64,000 bases of DNA from Alteromonas abrolhosensis (GCF_001953635.1 NZ_MEJH01000006.1:238923-302922); one strand, 5' to 3'; numbered from the stretch's first letter, positions 1 through 8,055 are shown. The notes: generated from the letters alone by a model not told the origin. Program-made: numbers and translations.

Positions 1-1398
1 AAAATGGTTGAAGAGACAGGACAGGATAATCTTATTCCTGAAAATTATCGCTGGAGCGATATTGAAAACTTCAATGCAGCGACACGTTTAGAAGAATACA
101 AAAAGCTACTTATTCACCTTGGTTCACATGGCTCGCTAATTACAAAAGCGATTTTTGCTGATGCAGCAACATGTATTCGCAAACCTGCAACATTAAATAA
201 GCTGGTAACTGAAATCGACAAGCTAGACTGGTACTCAGCCAAAGTAGAAGGCTTGGGCGATATGTACGAAGGCTTGCTGGAAATCAATGCGAGTGAGAAG
301 AAGTCGGGCGCAGGCCAATATTTCACGCCAAGGGTACTTATCGATGCCATGGTAGAGCTAATGCGCCCAACGCTAGACGACGTTGTAGTAGACCCAACAG
401 CTGGCACAGGCGGGTTTATCATCGCCGCGCATAAATATTTAGAAGAACACAACGACATCTCAAGCCTTTCGGAAACTGCATACGACAAGTACCAGCATAA
501 AACTTTTTTCGGCATGGAATTAGTACCCGATACGCGCCGCCTAGCTATGATGAACCTAATGCTGCACGACTTAGCGATTGACGATGACAACGCAGGTGTA
601 CTTTATGGAGATACCTTATCAAACGAAGGTAAAGCATTGCCAAAAGCCTCGCTTATTTTAGCCAACCCGCCTTTTGGCACGAAGCAGGGTGGTGGCGTGC
701 CTACCCGTGATGACCTAGTACATTACACCAGTAATAAGCAATTGGCCTTTCTTCACGCTATGTACCAAACCATGCTTAAGCCTGGTGGGCGAGTAGCAGT
801 AGTGCTACCTGATAACGTATTGTTCGAAGGCTCTACAGGCCGCAAGATACGTAACGATTTGATGGAAAAATGTAACCTGCACACCATCCTTCGCTTGCCG
901 ACAGGTATCTTCTACGCGGCGGGTGTAAAAACAAATGTGCTGTTTTTCGACAAGCCAAAAGATGTGAATCAAGACACAGGCAACACTCAAAATGTGTGGG
1001 TTTACGATATGCGAGCAAACATGCCGCAATTCGGCAAACGTACAGTGTTAACCAAAGCTCATTTCGATGAGTTTTATGAGGCTGTAGGCAGCGACCTTAC
1101 TCAGGTTGATGAAGCGCAGCGCCAAGCTTTTATCGATAATCATCAAAACGGTAGTGATGTGGGGGATGTCGACACCTGTCGCCTACGTAAATTCACTCGT
1201 GAAGAAATTGCAGCGAAAGAAGACTCTTTAGATTTGGCTTGGATTCGTGATGATAGCGTAGAAGATGCGTCTAAACTGCCTGAGCCAGATGTGCTGATTA
1301 ACGAAGCCATTGAAGAGTTGGCGGGTGCGATTACCGATTTACAGTCGATTTTGGTTGAGCTGGATGTAGCAGAGGCTTCGGAAGAGGTTGTGCTATGA
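1..1398 (+). CDS. hsdM: Type I restriction-modification DNA methyltransferase subunit M (5' truncated by window edge)
   Basis: N6-adenine methyltransferase subunit of a type I restriction-modification system; it works as a complex with HsdS (and HsdR for cleavage). The SAM-binding motif DPTAGTGGF (bases 391-417) and the catalytic NPPF motif (664-675) are both present. The visible reading frame is open from base 1 and begins near the IPENYRW motif, which in the family lies some tens of residues into the protein, so the ATG at base 4 is probably internal and the N-terminal helical part is outside the window. The stop overlaps the hsdS start (ATGA), showing a tight operon. No hsdR is seen downstream; it would have to lie to the left. 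Confidence 0.93.
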   Translation, partial: KMVEETGQDNLIPENYRWSDIENFNAATRLEEYKKLLIHLGSHGSLITKAIFADAATCIRKPATLNKLVTEIDKLDWYSAKVEGLGDMYEGLLEINASEKKSGAGQYFTPRVLIDAMVELMRPTLDDVVVDPTAGTGGFIIAAHKYLEEHNDISSLSETAYDKYQHKTFFGMELVPDTRRLAMMNLMLHDLAIDDDNAGVLYGDTLSNEGKALPKASLILANPPFGTKQGGGVPTRDDLVHYTSNKQLAFLHAMYQTMLKPGGRVAVVLPDNVLFEGSTGRKIRNDLMEKCNLHTILRLPTGIFYAAGVKTNVLFFDKPKDVNQDTGNTQNVWVYDMRANMPQFGKRTVLTKAHFDEFYEAVGSDLTQVDEAQRQAFIDNHQNGSDVGDVDTCRLRKFTREEIAAKEDSLDLAWIRDDSVEDASKLPEPDVLINEAIEELAGAITDLQSILVELDVAEASEEVVL

Positions 1399-2828
1399 GT
1401 GAGTTGCCTAAGGGGTGGAAGTTATCTCCGATAAGCGAGTTGGCTGACGTACAGGCGGGCATTGGTTTCCCAAAGAGATTCCAAGGCGTAACTTCAGCGA
1501 AATATCCAGTTTATAAAGTGGGAGATTTATCAAGGGCATACTTGAATGATAAAGCATTAGTTGAAAAGGCTGAGAACTATGTTTCTGAGGAAGTTGCAGC
1601 GGAATTAAAGGGTAAAATATTTAAAGAAGGCGCAATACTCTTTGCAAAAATAGGGGAAGCGCTGCGTCTTAATCGAAGAGTTAAGGTGGTTAGAGAAGGG
1701 TTAGCCGACAATAATGTAATGGCGGTAGTTCCGAAAGACTGTGTTGACAATAATTACCTGTTTAGATTTCTTCAGTATTACGATATTGCATCACTATCAA
1801 GGTCTACAACAGTCCCGTCTATCAGAAAAGGAGATGTGGAAAACGTTCCTGTTCCTCATCCAGATTTGGATGAACAAAAACGTATCGCAGACAAACTCGA
1901 TAGCGTGTTTGCGAAAGTTGAGGCCGCACAAGCCCGTCTCGACAAAATCCCCACCATCTTAAAACGCTTCCGCCAGTCTGTTCTTGCTGCTGCTATTTCG
2001 GGGGAGTTGACGAAGGAATGGAGAGAGAGACAATCTAATTTGATTAGCCCTTTAGCATTGGTTGAAGATAAACGAAATAGACTGTTAGCAGACGGAACAA
2101 TAAAGCCTTCCAAACAAAACTCTGCTGAGCCAATAGAAAACGAAAACACTTCTGTGCACTATTCGTGGAAATACTCTAGGTTGATATCTATTTGTTCTTT
2201 GATTACAGATGGCAAGCACGGAAACTGTAAGGATGAGTCAAATTCTGGTTATTACTTTCTATCAGCAAAAGATATAAAGGGAGGTGAATTAATTTATGAA
2301 AATTCGAGGCAAATTAACAAATATGAATTTCAAGAAGTTCACAATAGAACTAATTTAGAACCTCTCGATATCTGCATTGTTAACACAGGAGCGACTGTCG
2401 GGAAACTTGCCTTGGCACCATTTTCAGCAAAGACTCAGAAGACAACTTTTCAAAAAAGTGTGGCGGTGGTAAAGGTCATAAAACCATTTATAGTTCCCCA
2501 GTATGTAGCGATAGTATTTGAAGAAGCAAACAAAAGGTTGTTGAAAAGTTCTACAGGTACAGCTGTCAATAATCTTTTGCTGAGCACAATGAAGCAGTTA
2601 ATAATTCCTATACCTTCTACTGAAGAACAGTTAAGGATTGTTAGCAAAGTTGATGAGTTGTCTGAACAAGCTAAAGCTGTTGAAAAACAGTATTACGACG
2701 CCAAAGCTCGGTTAGACAAACTAACTCAGTCATTACTTGCAAAAGCTTTCAAAGGCGAATTGCTTTCAAGCTCTGTTGAGTCAGAAGTCACAGAAATTGA
2801 AAACTCTGTTGAGGCAATCCATGCGTGA
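1395..2828 (+). CDS. hsdS: Type I restriction-modification specificity subunit S
   Basis: DNA-recognition subunit of the type I system, 477 residues. It has the family layout: a first target-recognition domain (about residues 1-155), a conserved helical spacer starting at DEQKRIADKLD, a second target-recognition domain (about 245-405), and a second spacer starting at EEQLRIVSKVDEL that ends in the repeated LLAKAFKGEL type motif. The two spacers are near copies of each other, as expected for the pseudo-symmetric HsdS. The start overlaps the hsdM stop by 4 bp. The target sequence cannot be inferred from the protein. Confidence 0.92.
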   Translation: MSELPKGWKLSPISELADVQAGIGFPKRFQGVTSAKYPVYKVGDLSRAYLNDKALVEKAENYVSEEVAAELKGKIFKEGAILFAKIGEALRLNRRVKVVREGLADNNVMAVVPKDCVDNNYLFRFLQYYDIASLSRSTTVPSIRKGDVENVPVPHPDLDEQKRIADKLDSVFAKVEAAQARLDKIPTILKRFRQSVLAAAISGELTKEWRERQSNLISPLALVEDKRNRLLADGTIKPSKQNSAEPIENENTSVHYSWKYSRLISICSLITDGKHGNCKDESNSGYYFLSAKDIKGGELIYENSRQINKYEFQEVHNRTNLEPLDICIVNTGATVGKLALAPFSAKTQKTTFQKSVAVVKVIKPFIVPQYVAIVFEEANKRLLKSSTGTAVNNLLLSTMKQLIIPIPSTEEQLRIVSKVDELSEQAKAVEKQYYDAKARLDKLTQSLLAKAFKGELLSSSVESEVTEIENSVEAIHA

Positions 2829-3711
2829 GCTTGGAATCTGTAAACAGACAGGCAGAGTTTATGAAGGAAGTTCGGGTTCAGGGATTCCTATTGAAGGTCG
2901 CTCAAACCTGTTCCCGATAACCTTTCACGAACTAAATATTGATGCACCAACTTACAGTGTTGACGGTTTTCCTCCTCTACTTTTTCGAGAAGACAGCTTC
3001 GACCCTATTACTAAAATTCGGCGCGGCCGAGTGGTTAAGCTGTCCACTGAAACGCAGCCAAAGGTCTGGCGAGTACACGACCAGATTAGAAAAGACTTAA
3101 AGTTAGTTGGTTGGGCAAGCGGCGCTGCGCAAGAAACCGAACTCATTACCTACCAGCGTTCACCACTGAACGAGTTAAGAGGGCTTTCAAAGTTTCCAAA
3201 TGTCACAATTGGTGAGGCTCCGCATCATAGTATCTGGAGCATTCTTGCGATTGAAAAGCAATACGATGGAGCGCTACTGCTAACGCTTAAAGCAGTCAGA
3301 AGCTTAGGTGTTGTACCAGACATAAACTTCAATAAATACTCTGCGCCTGCAAGAAGAGAGTTAAAGCGTGCTCTGGAGCAAGTTGTAGTTAGCGCCAATA
3401 AACTATCGCCAAAGGATACCGTAGATAGGTGCCGAGATGCTTTGAGTATTGTGTTTGGTGATTTAGCCGACAACTTAACGCTAGAATTAGGTCAAGGAAT
3501 TAGTAAATACCTCGAACGCAATAAAGTAAAAGACCCAAAACGTGATGGTCAGGATTTAATTTCTAAAAATGCTGATATTGTTCGCGTACTGCACTCGCGT
3601 GGCAAACCAAATGAAAGCCATAAACACAGTACCAGACCAATAGACGAAGAAGATGCCAATCTTGCTCTGAATTGTCTATGGTTTGTGTTGACTGAACTGG
3701 ATGCTCGGTAA
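2821..3711 (+). CDS. Restriction-operon accessory protein with abortive-infection-like C-terminus
   Basis: A 296-residue soluble protein translated from the ATG at 2821, which overlaps the end of hsdS by 8 bp; the open frame extends further upstream but only inside hsdS. The N-terminal half is not recognised. The C-terminal third (from RCRDALSIVFGDL to the end, with HSRGKPNESHKH and a terminal helix) resembles the Abi_C domain of abortive-infection family proteins; this is a weak, pattern-level match. Its position between hsdS and a DUF3800 gene, with overlaps on both sides (TAATG at 3709-3713), indicates co-translation with the restriction system, so a defence role is inferred, not shown. 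Confidence 0.6.
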   Translation: MRELGICKQTGRVYEGSSGSGIPIEGRSNLFPITFHELNIDAPTYSVDGFPPLLFREDSFDPITKIRRGRVVKLSTETQPKVWRVHDQIRKDLKLVGWASGAAQETELITYQRSPLNELRGLSKFPNVTIGEAPHHSIWSILAIEKQYDGALLLTLKAVRSLGVVPDINFNKYSAPARRELKRALEQVVVSANKLSPKDTVDRCRDALSIVFGDLADNLTLELGQGISKYLERNKVKDPKRDGQDLISKNADIVRVLHSRGKPNESHKHSTRPIDEEDANLALNCLWFVLTELDAR

Positions 3712-4586
3712 TGACAGATGAAAAACAACCCGTCCAGCATGAGTTGCCGCTTTTTGAGATTGATGAAGAAAACCTCAAGAAGCTAAAAAGTCACAACCCC
3801 CAATCGTTAGATGAAAGTGACTTTTCCAAATATATCGTGTACGTGGATGAAAGTGGTGATCACAGCCTCCAGAGTATTGATGAAAACTATCCCATCTTCG
3901 TTCTAGCATTTTGTGTATTTCACAAACGCCACTACAGTGAAGTGATTGTTCCTGCGTTAGAGAAATTTAAGTTCAACCACTTCGGCCATGACCAAGTGGT
4001 GCTTCACGAAAACGAAATTAGGCGACGAAAGGGCGCATTCAATATATTTAAAGGTAAAGAGCACCATCAGCACTTTTTGAACGAGCTGACTGAAATAATC
4101 GAGGTCGGTAATTTCATCTTGATAAGCGCCACCATTGATAAACGAGAGTTGCGCTCGAACCCTGACGATAATGCTTACCACATAGCTCTGGGTATGTGTA
4201 TGGAAGCGCTAAATGGTTTTCTTGCGGAGAAAGGCCAGAGCGAAAAGAAAACACACATCGTTGTTGAATGCAGAGGTGATAAAGAGGATCGAGACTTAGA
4301 GCTAGAATTTCGTCGTATCTGTGATGGCAACAATAAACAAAATCTGCAACTTCCCTATGAAATAATCTTCTCTGACAAAAAAGTTATGTCGTCAGGGTTA
4401 CAACTAGCAGACCTGGTTGCGCGACCTATAGGGCTTCATACACTTCGTCCTGAACAGAACAACAGAGCTTTCGATATTCTTCGAGAAAAGTTTTACTGCG
4501 AAGGAGGAAGGGACAGCTTAGGAACTGCTTTTGAGGGCGTTGGGATGAGAATTTACCCTAGCCCAAAAAGCGAAAAACCCCGATGA
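3711..4586 (+). CDS. DUF3800 domain protein
   Basis: A 291-residue protein with the hallmarks of DUF3800: an early acidic motif YVDESGD (about residues 43-49), a middle HENEIRRRKGAF segment and a late LQLADLVARP motif. The family is predicted to have an RNase H-like fold with acidic catalytic residues, and is often found inside restriction and other defence loci; its biochemical role is not established. The start codon overlaps the stop of the preceding gene by one base (TAATG), so it is the last gene of the hsd operon visible here. A hairpin (AAAACCCCG paired with CGAGGTTTT, one mismatch) spans the stop codon at 4574-4601 and may be a weak terminator. Confidence 0.82.
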   Translation: MTDEKQPVQHELPLFEIDEENLKKLKSHNPQSLDESDFSKYIVYVDESGDHSLQSIDENYPIFVLAFCVFHKRHYSEVIVPALEKFKFNHFGHDQVVLHENEIRRRKGAFNIFKGKEHHQHFLNELTEIIEVGNFILISATIDKRELRSNPDDNAYHIALGMCMEALNGFLAEKGQSEKKTHIVVECRGDKEDRDLELEFRRICDGNNKQNLQLPYEIIFSDKKVMSSGLQLADLVARPIGLHTLRPEQNNRAFDILREKFYCEGGRDSLGTAFEGVGMRIYPSPKSEKPR

Positions 4587-5058
4587 ATCCACCGAGGTTT
4601 TGACGCCGACCGAGAATGCTCAATCCACTTACTGCATAGTATGGTATTTGTAACCATTTTAGTCAATGGCAATGGTTCTGAAAAACGAACTTTTATATTT
4701 TCCTTGGCTAGACGCTATTGAATACTGAAGCCTAAATTATACTGACGAGGAATGCTCACGACCACTTCGCTAAATGCTATCACTAGCCGTCCTAGCGGCT
4801 GGAACAATGATTGGAAGCCCACATTAGGAAATCCAGCAGTTGCTGTAAATCACTTAACGTGAGATTAACTGTGTAGAAGAGCCAGCGCTAGGCACTCTGG
4901 TTTGGTTATAGTCACGAATGCGCTGCCTATAATCATGGTTGATACTAGCAGAGCTAAAAAATAGAAAGCAGGCGTTTTAATGCCTGCTTTTTTCTTTTGT
5001 GCAAAAAATTTCCCCCTTACGAGCCTAGATATCTTTAGGACTAACTAAGGGTATCAAC
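4587..5058. other. Intergenic region with promoter-like and terminator elements
   Basis: About 470 bp without a convincing gene. It holds a perfect TATAAT at 4928-4933, with no good -35 at the usual distance (TTGGTT is 20 bp upstream), followed after about 30 bp by the strong terminator at 4965-4993. Between 4600 and 4900 I see nothing recognisable. The TATAAT plus terminator could mark a very short RNA or an attenuator ahead of the gene at 5059. Confidence 0.4.
4965..4993 (+). terminator. Rho-independent terminator
   Basis: Perfect 9-bp stem AAAGCAGGC / GCCTGCTTT with an 8-base loop and a run of T at 4988-4993. It lies 66 bp upstream of the next start codon. Confidence 0.8.
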
Positions 5059-5319
5059 ATGAAGATCACGAAAGAAATAGCTTTTAACACACTTATTAAA
5101 TTCTCAAAAAATAGCATGTCGCTAGGATATATATTCCTCGCGTTTGCACTGTTTCCTTTTTGGCATGAGATAGTCGCTGTATTACTAGATTGGAAGCCTG
5201 CTGCTGAAGCAGATTTTGAGTTAAATGAGTATTTTTACTACAACTGGGTGTGTATTGCTGCGTCGTTATTTTTCTCACTGTCAGCAGTTATTGTACTGCG
5301 GTTTATGGCAGACGATTAA
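5059..5319 (+). CDS. Small two-span membrane protein, unknown function
   Basis: An 86-residue protein with two hydrophobic segments (about residues 20-43 and 62-81) separated by an acidic loop. ATG at 5059 follows a weak AAGGGT Shine-Dalgarno. It is a single-gene unit: terminators lie both before (4965-4993) and just after it (5335-5357). I do not recognise a family. Location inside the tRNA-Phe island suggests an accessory role; small two-span proteins in such places include toxins, immunity and phage-related proteins, but nothing in the sequence decides this. Confidence 0.65.
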   Translation: MKITKEIAFNTLIKFSKNSMSLGYIFLAFALFPFWHEIVAVLLDWKPAAEADFELNEYFYYNWVCIAASLFFSLSAVIVLRFMADD

Positions 5320-5334
5320 AGCGACTTTTTACTA

Positions 5335-5357
5335 ACGGGCATTCTATGCCCGTTTTC
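5335..5357 (+). terminator. Rho-independent terminator
   Basis: Perfect stem ACGGGCAT / ATGCCCGT with a TCT loop followed by TTTTC, 15 bp after the stop of the gene at 5059-5319. Confidence 0.85.
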
Positions 5358-5427
5358 TCGTTCCACGAAAGTTACCATGAGTCGTTCTTAGTTATTTATG
5401 CGGGTCATAAGCAACTTAGGAGGACAA

Positions 5428-5658
5428 ATGACTAAGCAACAAATCGTCGTCATGGTATTAGACATGATGACTAAATTTTTGATGAGTATAGGGGACGTAA
5501 TTTTTGTAATTTGGATAGTTCAAATAATCACTGGGTTTGAAGCGCATAGCTCTTACCCGTTCGTGGGTATTGATGGAGCGCTATATATATTTCTAATATA
5601 TCTGTTCGCTCTCGCGATATACCTTCAAGAGGTACGGCTTCGTAAAAAGTATCATTAA
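5428..5658 (+). CDS. Small two-span membrane protein, unknown function
   Basis: A 76-residue protein with two hydrophobic segments (about 8-35 and 48-66) and a basic C-terminus (RLRKKYH). The ATG at 5428 is chosen over an upstream GTG or ATG because a near-perfect AGGAGG (5419-5424) sits just ahead of it. It is followed at once by a strong terminator, so like its neighbour at 5059 it is its own transcription unit. The two share size and topology but little sequence. No family recognised. Confidence 0.7.
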   Translation: MTKQQIVVMVLDMMTKFLMSIGDVIFVIWIVQIITGFEAHSSYPFVGIDGALYIFLIYLFALAIYLQEVRLRKKYH

Positions 5659-5667
5659 AAAAATATT

Positions 5668-5695
5668 GAGAGCACCGCTAGGTGCTCTTTTTTTT
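5668..5695 (+). terminator. Rho-independent terminator
   Basis: Perfect stem AGAGCACC / GGTGCTCT with a GCTA loop and eight T. It lies between convergent genes and serves the plus-strand gene. Confidence 0.88.
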
Positions 5696-5706
5696 CCGAC
5701 AATAGA

Positions 5707-6573
5707 TTATCGATAAAATGTCTGTTCTATTGGGTCAATAAATTTTGTTCTATAGATGATTTTTTCTTGGAGTTTATTGGCATCAGTTTCACTTAGTAGA
5801 GGCTGTTTCGTTTTACGATCATAACGATGAGGCATCTCCTCAAACAGTTGTTTGTGAAAGCGTTGTGTGTCGTTATTAATCTTTTGAGAGCAGGGAATAA
5901 TGAAGACTTTATCGTAAAGTCTATTTTCACCTAGCATTGCATCACGCAATTTCAGTAACGTTTTTTCGTGTTGCTGCTTCCGCTTAAATGACGCTTCTAG
6001 TTCAACAGCCGCCACCTCGCCATTGGCTAGCTGTACCAGCGCATCGACATTTTTTATGTTTGATAAACTGTGAATACGCTTAAATTCAAGTTCAGTTAAA
6101 TAGCCATCCCAAAGAGGTTTTGGGGTGCCATCCTTTGTTTGATTTTGCAATCCTAGGCTTAGTACAAAACTCATAATAGAGTCGTGCATAATTGCATTTT
6201 GATTCACTTGGGTGATGGGTTCTTGTGCAGAGCGGAAAGGGATGTCTATCCGCATCAAGTCTGACGCAAACCTAGCACCTGAATGAGTTAGTACATATAT
6301 GCGCCCATCTGCTGCCCTGTCTGTTTCTGCAATTGATAGAAATCCTTCTTTCACTATTCTATTTAGAGACTCCAAAACTTTGTGCCGCTTAATCTGCCAT
6401 ATTGCTTCACATGTAATGGCAGATACAAAACTATGCCTAGCGGCGAGCAGTAACGCTAAATACTTTTTTTGCCGTCCTCTAAGAACGGGATTCGTACTTT
6501 TGTGAAATCTCATATCAAGGTTGAAGTATTTTTGGTGTTCGGTGTCTAGGGAAGGTGTATTAGTATTCATCAT
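5707..6573 (-). CDS. Replication-relaxation-like / winged-helix mobile-element protein
   Basis: A 288-residue protein. The N-terminal half (RGRQKKYLALLLAARHSF through DGRIYVLTHSGARF) looks like a winged helix-turn-helix; the C-terminal half has an HDSIMSFVLSLGL segment and a KNVDALVQL...VAAVELEASFKRK segment in the pattern of the replication-relaxation family found on plasmids and integrative elements. That match is by pattern only. The start has a good AAGGA 5 bases upstream. It is read away from the inverted-repeat-rich region at 6660-7370, which would fit a protein acting on, or expressed from, that region. Confidence 0.5.
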   Translation of the reverse strand: MMNTNTPSLDTEHQKYFNLDMRFHKSTNPVLRGRQKKYLALLLAARHSFVSAITCEAIWQIKRHKVLESLNRIVKEGFLSIAETDRAADGRIYVLTHSGARFASDLMRIDIPFRSAQEPITQVNQNAIMHDSIMSFVLSLGLQNQTKDGTPKPLWDGYLTELEFKRIHSLSNIKNVDALVQLANGEVAAVELEASFKRKQQHEKTLLKLRDAMLGENRLYDKVFIIPCSQKINNDTQRFHKQLFEEMPHRYDRKTKQPLLSETDANKLQEKIIYRTKFIDPIEQTFYR

Positions 6574-6663
6574 TGTGTTCCTTATTTATTAATTGAGAAA
6601 CTACAAAGGAACAGCAAACGCAAAGTTTAAGTGTTTAAGGATCTTTTTCGGGTTTTTAACTGG

Positions 6664-6825
6664 GAGTTTCTTAAACTCTCAAACACCCACCGCTGTTCCT
6701 TGTTTTCAACCCACCAGAAAAAGAGAAGCTCACAACGTTCGTTGTGAGAGAAGCGCTTATAGTGCCCGCCGCTGCTGATGTTGACGTTCGTCAACGCAGC
6801 GACTCTACGACGCATTCGCGTCTAG
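6664..6825. repeat. Cluster of four short hairpins, three with RTTC tetraloops
   Basis: GAGTTT-CTT-AAACTC (6664-6678); CTCACAAC-GTTC-GTTGTGAG (6729-6748); GCTGC-tgat-GTTGAC with loop GTTC and return arms GTCAAC and GCAGC (6771-6800); CTA-c-GACGC with loop ATTC and return GCGTC-TAG (6805-6825). Stems differ in sequence but three loops share the pattern RTTC. Confidence 0.75.
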
Positions 6826-6838
6826 CACCAACGCTTGA

Positions 6839-7027
6839 GGCGCATGTTCCCGTGCTGCGCACTACCCCCCATTTTTCCTCTCATATCTATGTATTTCATA
6901 CACGGCTATTCGTTGCGCTAGCGTTGCTTGCGGCAAGGGGTTTGATTCATAGCGCTTTCGCCCTATTCATCAAATTTTGCTAGGGCAAAACAAAATAGGG
7001 GGTAGTTCGCAACTGCGAACATGCGCC
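6839..7027. repeat. Long imperfect inverted repeat (two 36-37 base arms)
   Basis: Left arm 6839-6875 pairs with right arm 6992-7027. Outer part GGCGCATGTTC pairs perfectly with GAACATGCGCC (11 bp); inner part ACTACCCCCCATTTT pairs with AAAATAGGGGGTAGT (15 bp, one mismatch). The right arm can also pair locally: CCCTATT (6961-6967) with AATAGGG (6994-7000) around a second stem TTTTGC/GCAAAA, and GTTCGCA with TGCGAAC (7005-7020). These pairings exclude each other. Confidence 0.8.
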
Positions 7028-7077
7028 AGCTTCAAAAGAAAATGTGCTTCGCAATTGTCTTTCTGCGCGAGCTATTG

Positions 7078-7167
7078 AGTTGTTTCACAACTGCTTTTTT
7101 GCACACAAACTTTTAGTTTGGTGCTATCACTTTGCTTTGCAGCTAGTAATTCATGCTTTCCAAGCAT
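7078..7167. repeat. Cluster of three short hairpins
   Basis: AGTTGT-TTC-ACAACT (7078-7092); GCAC-a-CAAACT with loop TTT and return AGTTTG-GTGC (7101-7124, one bulge); ATGCTT-TCC-AAGCAT (7153-7167). Spacing is 9-29 bp. Confidence 0.7.
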
Positions 7168-7209
7168 AATCAGATTTTATTTAAAAAACTTTTTTGAGTG
7201 AGAATATTC

Positions 7210-7366
7210 ATGTCGAGTCCGACTTCTTAAGTAGAAGCCGCAAACTTTAATCAGTAAAAAAATGAATAGGCAAGTGATATGAATTAAAAATGTACCAGGG
7301 TTTCAGCAACTGAGAGCTGACTAGTTTTGCGTAGCGACTAACGCTCTTAGAACGAAGACTCGACAT
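7210..7366. repeat. Second long-range inverted repeat
   Basis: ATGTCGAGTC (7210-7219) pairs perfectly with GACTCGACAT (7357-7366), enclosing 137 bases; the adjoining bases CGACTTCTTAAG and CTTAGAACGAA pair in part, giving an imperfect arm of about 22 bases. Confidence 0.6.
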
Positions 7367-7492
7367 CTTTAATTTACCAATGAATTGCTATACCACAGCT
7401 ATGCTGATGGACGTTAAAAGGAAAGGGTTTGCATTAGGGTTATTTTTCATTAACGTAATTTTGTGCTGATTAATAAACAAGAGGACAGCACA

Positions 7493-7861
7493 ATGTCATT
7501 ACTAAGTTATCAATTATTCGAACACTGCTCATATAGTAGTGAAGAGGCTAATTCTTCAGCTCTCGATGAGAGCGGGTGTGACGCACCTGGAATCAATGAG
7601 GCAACAGGGTTACCGCTTTTACCTAGTGGAGTAAAAGGTTGTCCTGGTGTTATCGACGTAGAAGGAAATCCACGCGGCACTGATATGTCAGACTACCTAG
7701 GTGTGGATACCACTCTCGATATTAGTTTTATAGATACTGATGTGTTAGTCGGATGTGATATCCATTCTGACACCGACTGGATGACAGACACAACGTCTAT
7801 TGATAATGGTTTTGACGATTTTGGAATTAATGACCTGTCAGGATTTGACGGAGACTGGTAG
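7493..7861 (+). CDS. Very acidic hypothetical protein (possible DNA mimic)
   Basis: A 122-residue protein from the ATG at 7493, preceded by GAGGA at 7481-7485; the in-frame GTG at 7463 has no ribosome site. It contains 19 Asp and 6 Glu against 1 Lys and 1 Arg, giving a net charge near -23, with acids spread evenly over the C-terminal half (many D every 3-6 residues). No signal peptide, no membrane span and no recognised domain. Such composition is typical of DNA-mimic anti-restriction and inhibitor proteins, but composition alone cannot prove that; a calcium-binding or simply disordered acidic protein is an alternative. Its stop codon directly abuts the ATG of the next small gene, so the two are probably translated together. 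Confidence 0.7.
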   Translation: MSLLSYQLFEHCSYSSEEANSSALDESGCDAPGINEATGLPLLPSGVKGCPGVIDVEGNPRGTDMSDYLGVDTTLDISFIDTDVLVGCDIHSDTDWMTDTTSIDNGFDDFGINDLSGFDGDW

Positions 7862-7975
7862 ATGACTGTATTTCAATTAGCCTTACTAGTGTTATTGATG
7901 CTAGCGGCTTTGGCTATCTGGCTAACACCTTCTTTTGAAAGGTTAGTAGAGAAGTATATGAAGGCTGGCGGTTAG
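7862..7975 (+). CDS. 37-residue single-span membrane peptide
   Basis: ATG at 7862 follows the TAG of the acidic-protein gene with no gap, suggesting translational coupling. The peptide has one strongly hydrophobic segment (about residues 4-21, rich in Leu and Ala), then an amphipathic tail SFERLVEKYMK. This layout is seen in small inner-membrane toxins, holin-like peptides and regulatory micropeptides; function is unknown. It is small, so the call rests on the coupling and the clean hydrophobic-then-charged design. Confidence 0.55.
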   Translation: MTVFQLALLVLLMLAALAIWLTPSFERLVEKYMKAGG

Positions 7976-8055
7976 TTTTTGTTATTTATGTGGACAGATG
8001 GGAAAAACTTAGCTCAAATCTAATCTGACATGGGCACTAAAAAATGGCAACTGTC

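Larger units (their letters stand above)
6574..7492. other. Long non-coding region rich in inverted repeats
   Basis: About 920 bp with no convincing gene between divergent genes. Short open frames here run through palindromes on both strands and have no ribosome sites. The region contains a chain of short perfect hairpins and two long-range inverted repeats, listed separately. It could be a structured RNA, a transfer or replication origin, or a repeat-derived element; sequence alone does not decide. Confidence 0.6.

Noticed and set aside
6593..6983. Open frames of 60-80 codons on both strands in the hairpin-rich region
   Set aside because: They run through palindromes (hence open both ways), have no ribosome sites and no protein-like composition.
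6660..7170. Integron attC array
   Set aside because: Hairpin stems are unrelated to each other, no paired GTTRRRY and RYYYAAC core sites, and no integron integrase or cassette genes are visible.
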